Source: Gracilaria vermiculophylla
Taxonomy: Eukaryota > Rhodophyta > Florideophyceae > Gracilariales > Gracilariaceae
Length of the DNA stretch: 47,258 nt
Assembly: GCA_019155205.2 (NCBI GenBank)
Contig: JAHNZQ020000172.1
Location: 1,955,740 to 2,002,997 of the forward strand
Reading direction: 5' to 3'
Part shown: positions 1-10,924 of the stretch, one piece after another
How positions within the stretch are numbered: position 1 is the first letter of the stretch
How the letters are laid out: each line of letters starts with the position of its first letter
Program-made: the position numbers and the translations under genes
The notes under the pieces: model-generated
What the model saw: only the letters and a program-made list of their open reading frames with translations
Databases searched by the model: none
Told to the model about the DNA's origin: nothing

Positions 1-1
1 T

Positions 2-3000
2 CAGATTCCCCTGAACTCTAAACACCCACCACTGCGCACCCAATGCGTCGCGAGCCCTTCACTGCATTCCAACCTCCTCTCCGTCCACGAAGCCGCCACC
101 CAATACGGAGCCGTTCTTTTCACACCACCCCTTGGTTACATCTTGAACATTCGAGATCGCACGAAGCCCCTTATTGTCTCAATAGCACCATGGCATAAAA
201 ACCATTACGTACTACATTCCTCGTCTTCTTCTTCGCCCGCCCAAGCCCTCGGAGCGCGCACCATCTCAACAACACCTCCAAGACCTGGGACAACCAAAAC
301 ACCTTCCTCCCCCGAGACACCCAACACCACCCGACCCCCAGTCCTACGCCAAACCCCAGCTCTCCCCTCCCCTCGTCACGAACGTCCCCTCATTACACCT
401 CGCCTTAATCGATTCCCAACCCCCCACGCCACCCCACCGCCGAATCTCACAGCCCAAAACTTCTTTAACTGGCACGTGGTTCTCAACCACGCGAACCTTC
501 CGAAACTCCGAAGAATGGCAATTGCCAACACACTTCCAATTCTTCCCAAGCTGCTCCGACATCCTCCCCCCCCTATGACCTGCTCTTCCTGTCCACCAGC
601 AAAACAAAAACCACAACCTCACCCACGCACCACACACACTTATGCGGTTGGATCTTACATTAGCAGTGATACATGCGGCCCGTTCACTCCACGATCCCGA
701 CAAGGCAACAAACATTTCGTCACCTACCTCGATGCCCAGAGTCGGTACTTAATCGTCTTCTTCATCCCCGATCGACCCGCAGTGCAACACACCACACCGC
801 TAGCAATCGCATTCATCTCAGCCCACCACGGCAAACCCCCCATCATATACCGCACCGACAATGCCCGCGAGTTTCAAAGCAACGATATGAACAAATTGTA
901 CAACCTCTATGGCATACAGTACCGATCCAACACACCACATCAACCCCAAGAAAACTCGCTTGCCGAACGCATCAACAACACCCTAGTAACCGCCACCAGA
1001 TCCGCCTTACATCACTCCGAACTCGACGATTCCTTCTGGGAAGATGCCATGCGAGACGTAATCTTTAAATACAACATCACCCTCCATGATGCTACCGGAA
1101 AATCACCACACCAGCTGTGGCACAAATCGACACCGCACATCACCAGGCTCTTTGCCTTCGGCCAATTGGGCACCATCCCCAACTGTACCAACCACAAGAA
1201 GAACCTTCAACACCGTGCCAACCCCGCTCGATTCATGTACAACACATCATCATCACACATCGTGACCCTCAACTTACGCACCAACCAATACACACACCTG
1301 CGATCCATTGACTTTAGACCCTACTTCCATCACCTCGACCCGCTCATTCACCACCCACAAGCCCTCATTACACACACTCAAACCACGATCCCTACCACAA
1401 TAACCAAATTCATAGAGGCACCTTCATCTTTCCACAACGCGCAAAAATACCCCGACGCGCAACACTGGGCCACAGCCCATGACGACGAGCTCGACAATCT
1501 GGACAACACCAACACCATCAAATGGATACCCCACTCCGAAATACCACCTCACACGAAAGCCATCCCTCTCAAGATGACCTATCGATATAAACGCTCGGAG
1601 GACGGACGCATTACCAAATACAAAGCGCGATGTACTGTCCGCGGCGATCGCATGCAACCATACACTCATTTCGACCCCGAGCAGGTCACAACCTACACCG
1701 CCGAACGCACATCCATCCGAACCATCATATGCCTCACTGCCGCCCTCAACCTCAACATTGAACAATTCGACATCTCCTCCGCCTTTCTCCATGAACGATA
1801 TGAACACTCCACGCCGGTCTACGTCCACCAACTCCCTCGGTTCGACGGCACTTTTAAATACCCCGGCAAAATCGGGCAGTTAATTGGCAATCTGTACGGC
1901 ACCCCCCCAGCATCCCATATATATTATGAACGCCTCACAAAATACCTCAAAGAATCCGGATACACCCAGGCACACAGTGATCCATGCTTATTCTTCCGCG
2001 CGAACCCCAGCGGCTGCATATTCCTAACAATTACAATCGACGACTTCCTCATCGCAGCGACACGAACAAATCTCATTGACGAGCTCTACAACACTTTACA
2101 CGCCAAATACAAAATCCGTCGCCTCGGTGCACCACAACTGTTCCTCAACTGAAAATTGGAGCGCACCATAACAGGGTCAATTCACATATCACAACCTCAC
2201 ACGATCTGCGCAATTCTGGAAAAACACAATCTTCAAGACTGCAATCCCAAAGCAACTCCATATGCGGACACGAAACCTTCGTCCGTTGCCCACACCATCA
2301 ACGCTCTATCACCGGAGAAGACCTTCGCATACCGCCAAACGGTTGGCGAGCTCCGCTATCTAGCAGACTCAACCAGACCCGACATTGCTCACGCTGTGAG
2401 CCGCCTCGCCATTGCCATGCAACACCCATCTACCGTCGATTGGGGCGCGCTCCGACACCTTTTAAAATACCTTAAAGGCTCCCAAACGCACGGCATTCTA
2501 TACAAATCAGTTCCATACGAACATCTGAGAACCTTTGCTGACGCCGGTTTCGCGAACTCGACAGATCGCAAATCTTGTACGGGAATCGTGCACACCCTCA
2601 CAAACAGCCCCATTCTGTGGCAATCAACCAAACAGAAAACTGTGGCGATGTCAACATGTGAAGCCGAATATCTCTCTGCCTCCACCGCTGCGCAACAGAC
2701 CCTCTGGTTACAACGTCTACTTTCGGAAATACAAAACTCTTCACCGCAATCTACACCACTGTATTTGGACAACAACGCAGCTATTCAAGTTGCAAAGCAA
2801 ACCTCACCGACCAAAAGAAGAAAATACATCGACCTCCGTTACCATTTCCTTCAAGATCTCGTGAAGAACAAACGCCTCGACATCCACCACGTTGCGAGCG
2901 CATCTATGCTTGCCGATATACTCACCAAGCGACTCAAACCTCAGCGCTTCCGCTTCCTTCGCGATGCCCTCAACATTGTCCCTCCACCTCCACGAACGTC

Positions 3001-3055
3001 CACGGACTGCCATCAGCGTGCCAGGGACTGCCAGACCGCACACCTTCCACGCTGA
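2..3055 (+). pseudogene. pol: Ty1/copia polyprotein, open at the window edge, one nonsense codon
   Basis: This is a copia polyprotein (end of protease, integrase, reverse transcriptase, RNase H) for synthesis and insertion of retrotransposon cDNA. The frame is open from base 2, so the element continues left of the window. Residues below are numbered from the TTG at 143. A gag-pre-integrase zinc module (FNWHVVLNHA, then CSSC) leads into an integrase core with D176, D239 and E275, exact DD35E spacing. The RT carries FDISSAFLH and an IDD core at about 2035-2046. RNase H shows FADAGF, STCEAEY, YLDNNAA and ADILTK. A TGA at 2150-2152 lies in frame between RT and RNase H, where relatives usually have Trp. 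The usual Tyr of the YVDD box reads Thr. Everything else is one uninterrupted frame, so decay looks recent. The 5' LTR and gag lie outside the window. Confidence 0.93.
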
Positions 3056-3060
3056 TGGCA
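3008..3060. repeat. 13-bp perfect inverted repeat spanning the copia stop codon
   Basis: TGCCATCAGCGTG at 3008-3020 is the exact reverse complement of CACGCTGATGGCA at 3048-3060, with a 27-nt loop. The TGA that ends the copia frame (3053-3055) lies inside the second arm. In RNA this would be a GC-rich stem-loop at the 3' end of pol. A short direct repeat, CCAGACCGCACA, also occurs in the loop and again just after the stem. Confidence 0.7.
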
Positions 3061-3422
3061 ATCCATCCACTCACCAGACCGCACACACGTACGCCACGTA
3101 CACGGGACGCAATCCATAGATAGAAAAACATCACCGCCGTCGTACGGCGCGAAGGAAACAACGACCATCGCCCCTCGTTCGTCATAGACAACTCTTGAAT
3201 CTGAAGTGATGGTCATGATTTTGATTGAAGAGCTTTGCTGTACTTTATTGTATTCACTAATGTTGTAAAATCCACTAACTCTGCGGTGATACATAACTTT
3301 TTAATAGGCTCTCCGCAGTTTAAGTGAAATATTTTGGTATAATAATGACCTCTTCGGTTTCGGTACATTAAAATTGTACGAGATATGTAACGTTGTGCTT
3401 ATGGCGATGTTATTTCGATATT
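3056..3422 (+). other. 3' flank of the copia element, possible degraded LTR
   Basis: There is no coding signal. The place and composition fit a 3' untranslated region and LTR of the preceding copia element. A TGTTG start at 3262-3266 resembles copia LTR starts. I could not find a convincing polypurine tract, a CA end, or a second copy to compare with, so the LTR is not established. From about 3340 the antisense reading drifts into the gypsy integrase tail annotated next. Confidence 0.3.
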
Positions 3423-3850
3423 TCAGTTTCTTTTTATTTTACAGTTTCTTTTATGACATTGAATACTCATATGAAGATTTATTGGAAGTAAAACAGACTT
3501 CCTTCTGAGCTTCAACCTGTGAACAACGTTCTTGGTCCTCTTTATTGATGGAGAGAAAAAAATGTCATATGTTACGGGTCCTATAATCTTATAAATCACA
3601 AAGGGCTCTAAGAACAAGGGTGAACATTGCTGTGGATGATATTGTCTACGCTAAACGTTGATACCGGCTATTCGTGATGGTACTTAGTCTCCAAGACAAA
3701 ATTGAGCGTCAATTTGCCTCTTGTTGGAAAACTCGAGTTTGACATAAAAGCGTTTGCTTAGATTACCTTTTGGAGCTGTTAAAACTGCTTTTTTGGCTTC
3801 GAAGTCAACGAGCATAGCATGACATAATGTACTATTGTTCTTGAGATATC
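3423..3850 (-). pseudogene. Ty3/gypsy integrase C-terminal fragment
   Basis: The minus strand reads as the tail of a gypsy integrase. A stretch containing FYVKLEFSNKRQIDAQFCLGD comes first, matching the usual region before the GD(x)V motif. It is followed by PLFLEPFVIYKIIGPVTYDI and KRTKNVVHRLKLR, which match the family pattern of a 'gPyxVxxxigpvtYel' strand followed by an 'nVfHvsxLk' end. Several stops and a frame change separate the parts. No catalytic residues, protease or RT remain. It overlaps no other element and stops near the Tc1 relic at 3.93 kb. Confidence 0.68.
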
Positions 3851-3932
3851 GCGACTGATCGGAATGTCGAATTTTGCCTTCAGTGAACTGAAATGACCAA
3901 CATTCTGTGCTTTTGTTTTGTTATGGGTTATA

Positions 3933-4747
3933 CAGTGCGTTTTATATATATCGCGCCTAAAAAACGCGCTAAAATAGTACTCTAGTGCGCCTTATGCATA
4001 ACATATTCGTAAAAATTGTTTCCTTACCATAGCAATACATCGATAACATCCATCATTATGGCTCCAGGATCACCTTTTTCGCGCTTCGAGCAACTTGAAA
4101 TCATACTACTAAAAGCTAATAGAAAATCCTATGCTGAAACCATCCGACTTTTAAAACGTCATCTGATCATAATTCTCCGTTTTCTTAACAATCCAGTAGC
4201 CTATGGAGCACCAAATCTATAGGGCGTCCATAACTCTATGCTACTTCATGGATATTGTGCACAGGGAGGAATTTTCGATTTTCCAGGAAGATAATGCACC
4301 TGTACATAAATCTAGACTGGTGTCAGATTGGCTACAAAACCCCAACATTAAGGTAATGGATCGGCCAGCATGCTCCCCAAACTCAAACCCCATTGGATAT
4401 GTATGGTTTTTTTTTTATCAAGAATGGTTTTTGGCCATGAAAGGCAGTTTAGCACAGTTTCTGATTTGAAAAATTGTGTTAGATATTGCTGGGACAATAT
4501 TTCTATTTCGATAATCAATGGCTACATTGTTACGACGCCGAAACGCTATATAGGTGTTATTCAGCAAAATGATGGAAAATTCAGTTACTGAGTCCCCAAA
4601 AGAGACTTAAAGTTGATAAAGCTGTTATGATTTGGAAACGGTTTTTGGACTCAAACTTACTTTAAATCTTGATTTTGTAGTCGTATTGTATCAAAATCAA
4701 GAATGTTGTACTTCGACAGAGACGTGATATGATTTTAAAATATACTG
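3933..4747 (+). mobile_element. Tc1/mariner element, internally deleted (Tc1-1)
   Basis: The element starts CAGTGCG after a TA (3931-3932) and ends ACTG before a TA (4748-4749), as expected for Tc1/mariner insertion at TA. The ends are degraded inverted repeats. It is 815 bp long, against about 1,280 bp for two relatives at 13.8 and 27.9 kb. The missing part removes the middle of the transposase. The subterminal sequence after the left end (with TGCGCC and ACTGTACT-like words) matches those relatives. This copy is the most diverged of the complete-ended ones. Confidence 0.8.
4058..4591 (+). pseudogene. Tc1 transposase remnant with internal deletion
   Basis: An N-terminal helix-turn-helix begins MAPGSPFSRFEQLEIILLKA, which parallels the MAR/MAQ starts of the copies at 13.9, 28.1 and 44.6 kb. 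After residue ~50 the reading jumps directly into the catalytic C-terminus: FQEDNAPVH holds the second Asp, and PACSPNSNPIG follows. The spacing from that Asp to the Gly is 34 residues between, i.e. DD34E layout, but the catalytic Glu is Gly here. The first catalytic Asp fell in the deletion. The end (PKRYIGVIQQNDGKFSY) matches the family terminus after a frame change near 4440. It cannot encode active transposase. Confidence 0.82.
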
Positions 4748-4970
4748 TATACATACTCAAGCTCACAGCAAATACTGCTCCAGTTCATTGGCTATTTTTA
4801 TATACAGTTTTTAATCATCTGAAGTAATATTTAGATCATGTTTGCAGGGCAGCGGTCGATCTGCAGGTGATCCTTGAGTTCCTTACTGAGCTCGAAACTC
4901 AAATGATCCGTTGCTTTAATGAAGCAATGTGATACAAATAAGAGATCTTTATGTGGTTTGATATCATTGG

Positions 4971-5322
4971 TGTAACACAGGAGAGTCGGGAGAAGTCTGG
5001 CCAGGCCAACGCTCTCCTCCAGGGTGGGTCTGGCTGTGTTTTATAGTGATTCTTAAAACTAGACGTTAAGCGTCTTACCTTCTACTTTATCTTCTTGTAC
5101 GTTTGTAGCGTACGGCGCTATGTCGTCGTGCGCTTGAACTATCGGATGCGTGCTTGAAGCGCTTGAAGCACCCGACGCACTGTTGCAAAGTGGCTTGAAC
5201 CAAGCGTCGTGCTGACAAACTGCAATAGTCTTGGGCGTCTCGTTTTGACGTGCATGGGCAAGGCTTGTAGTATGAAGCGCAACTCGCTTGAATCGTTAGG
5301 GTCTATGGCTGGTTTTGTTACA
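4971..5322 (-). mobile_element. 3' LTR, family D (minus orientation)
   Basis: On the minus strand the LTR begins TGTAACA and ends TGTTACA, giving perfect 7-bp terminal inverted repeats over 352 bp. Immediately upstream on that strand (plus 5323-5335) is the purine-rich GACGGGAGGCGAG, a polypurine tract, so this is a 3' LTR of an element that lay to the right. A TATA-type box (ACTATAAAACAC) sits at about plus 5034-5047. A second copy of the same length class (354 bp) lies at 42925-43278 on the plus strand, also directly behind a GGAGGCGA tract. No target duplication is visible. Confidence 0.82.
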
Positions 5323-5335
5323 CTCGCCTCCCGTC

Positions 5336-5723
5336 TGGAAAAATATATGCTCAAATATAACTTGGGCTGAGAGCTACTTGAGCCAGTTCGGTTGAGTTAC
5401 TCAAGGTGCAATTGACATTGTTAAAAGTTTTGGCCCTCTTCTGGTGTAGTGGGAAAATCAAACCTGTTGGCGACTGAGCAAATCATCAGATTTGGTCAAG
5501 CTCTTGTTTTCTAATGTTTTGTTGGATGTAATCCAAACCAAGTACCCCAAACATGAAATAAAAACTTCAGAAAATACTAAAAAACTTATTACAAGCATCA
5601 ATCTACATAAGTACTCCCCGTAATACCAAATATCGGTAGACGGCAGGCCAGTGCCGACACTTTCAAGGCTTCCAAGAAGGCGCACTGCTCATCTTGTCCA
5701 TCATTCTCAACAGACAGCGGGAT
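5336..5723. other. Remnant between family D LTR and gypsy element, no gene recognised
   Basis: This should be the 3' internal part of the family D element on the minus strand. The minus strand has a 75-codon open stretch (5458-5685) with hydrophobic segments, but I recognise no domain. It does not visibly match the chromodomain end found next to the other family D LTR. It ends at the left LTR of the gypsy element. Confidence 0.4.
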
Positions 5724-6113
5724 TGTTGTAATCTACTCAGTGTGCGTTATTGGTTTGGCGATTGGATGCGCATTTGCGTTCAGTCCTATGTTAAGGGAAT
5801 TAATAGACCGTGCAGAATGCAGCGAGGAAACTGCTTGAACCTTGCGCACCGATTCCTTAATCCGACGCCCCCAATTATAAGACGCGTAAGGGCCTGTCCG
5901 ATTCGATTTGCTACTCGTTACTTTGTGAGGAAGCAACGACCTGGTACACCCTATAAACGAAACCTCTTGCGCGTCAACGACCAATGGTAGGGACGAGGCA
6001 GACGCCGGAGGATGTGCCCGTTTCTTTTCTACCGCTTGCGCACATCATTCGCACTCGCCTAATTCGCGATCATTCCCTACGCTAAGGCACGTAGACCCCA
6101 ACACTCGTCATCA
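5724..6113 (+). repeat. Gypsy-1 5' LTR
   Basis: It starts TGTTGTAATC and ends near CTCGTCATCA. It aligns over its full length with 10512-10901, sharing long words such as GGATGCGCATTTGCGTT and GACGAGGCAGACGCC. A TATA box (CTATAAACGAAACC) is at 5951-5964, so the transcription start should lie shortly after about 5980. Sequence right after the LTR has no clear tRNA-complementary primer site. Confidence 0.85.
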
Positions 6114-6164
6114 AAGCGCTTTGACCTGGAAGGTTAAGAGTTCAGGTGTCTCTTTGTGCTCAAG

Positions 6165-7030
6165 ATGGCTGCGGCAAGCAAATATGGCATTGCATCTGTC
6201 GTGACACCGCCGACGCTAAAGTTGATACCAACCGGCTCTGATCAAATTCGAAACCGAATACACTGCTGAAAAGGCTAAAGGTGTGGAAGTGAACAAAGAC
6301 CGTGATGAAGAGAACCAGATGCAACCAGATTCGATTAAAAATCGCGTTGAAGCTTCTACCCTGCACGCACTGTGCATCATGGATGAAATCCGAGGCGCGG
6401 ATTGCATCGAAGAGGCTACGGCGGACACTGTTCAGGCATGGTTCAATGCGGGGTCGACTGACATTCCCAAGGACTTGTCCGAGCGCCTCGATGCGGCGCT
6501 GTTTTCTGTATCCTACTAAGCGGACGAAGACGATGCTGCCGGAGGAGTAACAAATTTCGTTGTCAACATTATCACGGCGTTGGATCGAAATAACGCCTCA
6601 GAGGTCCTAAAATAAAGGACCTTGCCAAGCACTTTATGTACCGTGTAGTAAGGAAGTTCAAGGACCCTGTCTTGTAAGAACGTATCAAAATGCACCGCCG
6701 TGGTTGGACGAAGAACCAGCTTGTCGGCATCATGTTCTTCAAAAACGAGGTTGACGTCTTGGCACTCAACCTTTTGTTCACCGAGATGGCGCGGCTGCAC
6801 GTGGGAAAACCCCGGAACTCTTGTGGACCCAAGTATACGCGTTTGCGACGCAATGAAGAGCATAAACCAACCGGTGTTACCCCGAGCTAGAACCCTCCTG
6901 CGTGCAAGCGTAAGAGCGACGCTTGCATTGATGACTTTCTTAACCCTGATGGTGACGAAAAGCACCTGCCTTAGGACTGCCCAGATACCAGCGAAAAGCT
7001 GAAAAAATAACTCTTCGACGAGCACTACAA
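6165..7030 (+). pseudogene. gag: Gypsy-1 gag, frameshifted
   Basis: The likely start is ATG 6165 (MAAASKYGIASVV). The frame is lost near 6245 and resumes with an acidic helical segment (to 6519). A middle part (6690-6890) holds a basic stretch, KNQLVGIMFFKNEVDVLAL. Near 6915-6985 a Cys-His-Cys pattern (CIDDFLNPDGDEKHLP, stop, DCPDT) resembles a degraded retroviral zinc knuckle, with a TAG just before DCPD. Gag would form the capsid of virus-like particles. At least four stops or shifts make it non-functional. Confidence 0.68.
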
Positions 7031-7088
7031 GAAAAAGGATTCAAAACGAGCCAAGTAGGCTACAATCACGACTTCTTCGTGCTCACTT

Positions 7089-10000
7089 ATGCCAGACGCC
7101 GAAGGAGGTCGCTTCCAAATTGCGCTTGAGGATGTTGTTTTCGACAGAGACCTTGGAGACTCGGGTTCTGATTTTAATGCGATAGCAAAATCATTTTTCA
7201 AAAACGTGAAGGAAGCGACCCAGCCAGTTTCGGAGCAAAACCATAAGGAAACTCTCCCGCTGGTGGGCGCGTTTAAGACCAACAAGGACTCTCTTTAGGA
7301 ATATACAAAGGTCTCGCTTACCATCATCATCTACCTTCCAGGCTCTGATGCACCAGTTCGCGTACGTGGCGTTGAGTTTCTCATTGTGAACAACAGAATG
7401 GACGTGATTGTCCTCGGTCGACCTTTCCTGAAGGCTGTCGGTTTCGACCTCAACAAACATCTTTTCCGCATCCATCTGCTCATCAACAACCGGAACATTA
7501 ATTATTTAGACAAGAAGACGTTCAAGCTCGCCGCTGCAGCCTACAAAGGCTTATCGTATATGGCAGCCAACAATGACCCCATTGACTTACTCGAGTGCCT
7601 CACTGCTGGTATCGGCAAGGACTCTGACGAGTTTCTCACGAAGGAATTCAATTCCATTATCGCTGACGCTCGGGAGAATAGAATCTCCGCAAATGTAGTG
7701 CTGCACGCAACCAATATGTTCAAGGATTATCGCGACGTTTTTCGAAAACAGCTTGGCAACGCTCCTCCCGCCGACTTTTCGCCTCTCGTGATAAGGCCCG
7801 ATAAAGACGCAAAACAGCACCGCTCCCCAAAGCGTTAGTACGCTCCACAGCAACGAGAGTTCATCGTCAGAACCATTCGGGAGCTCGAAGCATTCGGCGC
7901 TATTTACAGGAACTCATCCGCGCGCTGGGCCAGCCCAGTTCTCGCGGTTCTTAAACCAGGCACGAACAAGCTGCGAATCACCGTCGACCTACTTGGACGG
8001 AATGCGTGAACCGTGCCCATCACCTCGGCACTACCTCATCTGGACTCGAAGTTCCCGAACGTCGCCGGCAGTATTTGTTTCGCCAATATTGACCTCGCTC
8101 ATGGATACTGGCAGGTCCCTCTCTCTCCGGAATCGCATGAGATGACATCTATCCAGACACCTCTCGGCGCATCCTCCCGCCTCCTGTGGCAAGGCGACAT
8201 TGACTATGGAATCCACTTCCAAGCTGTCCTCTAACAGAGGATTGACGGCTTTGTCGACAAAATGCTGCAATACATCGACGATTTTCTATTTTATGCTAAG
8301 AACGAGATGGAGCTCTTCGACTCCATCGGGTCTATTCTACGATTTTGTAGCGATATCGGCCTCAAGTCCACGCAGAGAAATCAAATTTCTTCTGGGTCGA
8401 AGTTCTGTTTTGCGCCCGCATTATCTCTGCCCAAGAAATCCAGTATCGCCCGCGACGTTTCGCGTCTTTGCTCCCTATCACCCAGCCTCCTATGGCCAGC
8501 GACTTGCAACAGTTCATCTACGCTACGAACTGGATTCGCACTTCTGTTCCTGCGTACGCTGACCGCGTTTCTCCGCTACAAGAGCTTCTGGAATCCTGCT
8601 ACCGAACCACCGATCGGCGCATGAAACAGTCACTTCGAAAACTCTCCCATACAAGCTTGTGGGGCGCTATTTATGATGCCGCGTTCCCCTGCATCAAGGA
8701 ACACCTGTCTGCCTCTGTCAAGATTGTGCATGCCAAGTCCAGCTACCGTCTTTCTCTCTTTATCGATGTGTTGGACACTCACTGGGGTGCGATTCTCACC
8801 CATTTACCCGATGAAGACCGCATAAAAGACATCGAAAAAACAGCGTCACGAACCGCTTTGTTTCCTGTCCATTGTTTTCTCCAAATCAACCGTTAACTGG
8901 TTCATTTCTGAAAATGAAGAGTATGCAGTCGTGGCAGCAATGTGTCGTTTGGATTACATCGTCATGGAGCGCAAAGTTACCATGTTCACGGACCACGCGA
9001 ATCTAGTGTACCTCTGAGGCCCCTACGGCAGGAATCCTGGAATCGCCCGGCATACGGCGAGCAAGCCCATGCGTTAGGCAATCAAGCTCTTCGCATTTCG
9101 TTACGTGGTCGAACCCCTGCCTGGTGAACGGAACGTGTGCGCCGACATGCTCACTCGTTGGGTGGTGCATTCCAAGCGTTCTGTACATGCTATCAGGGTC
9201 TCACAAGCAATCTCATTTCCAATGGGATAATATGAGACACGACTTCCAGTACTTTGTACATTCCTGCCTGCATTGTCTCAGTACAGAGACCGAAAAGATC
9301 GTACCGCGTCCTCTCAGTCACGCCATGCACTCTACAGAACCCTACAAGTTGCTCTATTTCGATTTTTGTTTCATGTCAGACGGAGAAAACGGTTACGCCT
9401 ATGTGCTTGTCTTCAAGGACGACTATAGCGGTTTCTTGTGGCTAACACCGACCAAGGATACAACCGCGCCAACGGAATCCTTATCAACTGGTTCGCTAGT
9501 TTTGGTGTCGAGTACCAATGGGTATCAGAACGTGGCTCTCATTTCGAGAACGATCCGGTTCTCTTTCTTCGCGTAAAAACCAATTCAGCGCACCATTTAA
9601 CCCTCGCCTTCTGTCCATGGAGTAACGGTACGGTCGAAGTAGTCAATCGCGAGCTTCTAAAGACGACACGCGCGCTACTCTCAGAGTATTAAGTAACACA
9701 ACGGTATTGGCCTAGCCTTGTGCCCGTCGTGCAGTCTGCTCTGAACAATACGATCCTCATCGTCTCGGTAACCGTTGCCCTCTCACCGTTTTCACGGGTC
9801 AGCCACAGGACACACCGCTACGCGCAATTACGCATAAAGTCGGATCTGAGATCCAGGTGCGCTCTATAGAAGACATCCGCTGTGCCCAGTGCAAATACGT
9901 GACCAAACTTGTCGAATTCTTGGAAGCAATGCACAAAGACGCAGCCGAATGTTTGACAAAGAAACAGCAGGCTGCGATAGATTCGCACAACCGTAAGGCG

Positions 10001-10470
10001 CAGGTGCACGCTATCAACTTCAGCGAGGGTGACTGCGTCCTGCGCGGCATACCGCAACGAGAGTACACGCGCGAACCGTCTCTGGAATGGCAAGGACCGT
10101 TCCAAGTTGTTGGATGCAGAGGCGAATTTTATATTCTTGGTCGAAAGCCTGCTCGACGGCAAACGAGAGGAAATCCACGGAAGGAGGCTCAAGTTTTTCT
10201 GCAACAAAGAATTCAATGTTACAGGGGAAGTTCTCAACCACCTCGTATACCAGTTGGGATATCTTTTGTTTGTCGACGAATTCCTGTACATTCTTCGTAA
10301 TCGGGGCGATATCGAACTACCAGTCAAGTGGCGCGGTTTCAGCTCAGATGAAACTGACTGGGTATCATACGAATCGCTGAAGGGAGATTTCCCTAAACGT
10401 ATACGCGAATACTTGTGGCAAGTCGTAAGCGACGGCACAAAACGGCAACGCACTATCGCAGGTTTTCTCT
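7089..10470 (+). pseudogene. pol: Gypsy-1 pol with C-terminal chromodomain, many disruptions
   Basis: Domains in order: aspartic protease with DSGSDFNAI (about 7158) and VIVLGRPFLKAVG (about 7410); RT with SARWASPVLAVLKPG, FANIDLAHGYWQVPL and the catalytic QYIDDFLFYA (about 8270); RNase H with SLFIDVLDTHWGA (about 8755) and FTDHANLVYL; integrase with a CLHC zinc motif (about 9270) and YFDFCFM (first Asp, about 9358). The expected second Asp reads Glu (SERGSHF, about 9525). The third acidic residue is kept (WSNGTVEVVNRELL). A chromodomain follows (LPVKWRGFSSDETDW, about 10320), ending at TGA 10468-10470. Chromodomains in this family steer insertion towards modified histone tails. The frame is broken repeatedly, for example at 7299, 7838, 8234 and 9692. 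Confidence 0.88.
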
Positions 10471-10511
10471 GAACTGATGCCTTCATTTATAGTTGAGCCA
10501 TTATAGGGCGC

Positions 10512-10901
10512 TGTCGTTAAAATTTTCAATGTGCGTAGTTGGTTTGGCAATTGGATGCGCATTTGCGTTTAGTCCTGTGTTAAGGGAAATAACAGAACGT
10601 ACAGAATGCAGCGAGGAGACTGCTTGAACCTTGCGGGCCGGTTTCTTAACCCGACGTGCCCATCTACTAGACGCGTAAAGGCCTCTCCGATTTGATTTGC
10701 TATTCGTTACTTCGTGAGGAAGCAACAACCGGGTATACCCTATAAAAGAAACCTCTTGCGGCTCTCCGACCAATGTTGGGGACGAGGCAGACGCCAGGGG
10801 GTGCGCCCGTTCTCTTCTACATCGTACGCACGTCATTCTCATTTGCATATTTCGCGATCATTGACTACGTTCAAGCACGTTGACACCGACACTGCTCATC
10901 A
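10512..10901 (+). repeat. Gypsy-1 3' LTR
   Basis: It begins TGTCGTTAAA after a short purine-rich run (ATAGGGCGC) and ends near GCTCATCA. It is the partner of 5724-6113. A TATA box, TATAAAAGAAACC, is at 10741-10753 and is closer to consensus than that of the 5' copy. The first ~15 bases differ between the two LTRs, so the exact left boundary could be off by a few bases. Confidence 0.84.
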
Positions 10902-10924
10902 ACGCAATACGTACATTGCACTAG

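Larger units (their letters stand above)
5724..10901 (+). mobile_element. Ty3/gypsy chromodomain retrotransposon (Gypsy-1), decayed
   Basis: The two LTRs (5724-6113 and 10512-10901, about 390 bp each) enclose gag, protease, RT, RNase H, integrase and a chromodomain in the standard gypsy order. The order and the terminal chromodomain place it among chromoviruses. LTR divergence is visible by eye along the whole length, and the coding region carries more than ten stops or shifts. The element is therefore old and inactive. The 5 bases on each side (GGGAT, ACGCA) do not match, so no target duplication is preserved. It abuts a family D remnant on the left and a truncated copia element on the right. 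Confidence 0.9.

Noticed and set aside
344..715. Minus-strand open frame opposite the copia polyprotein
   Set aside because: It is the antisense shadow of a well-supported integrase frame with DD35E on the plus strand.
3262..3320. Defined 3' LTR of the first copia element starting at TGTTG
   Set aside because: No polypurine tract, no CA end and no second copy in the window; kept only as a possibility.
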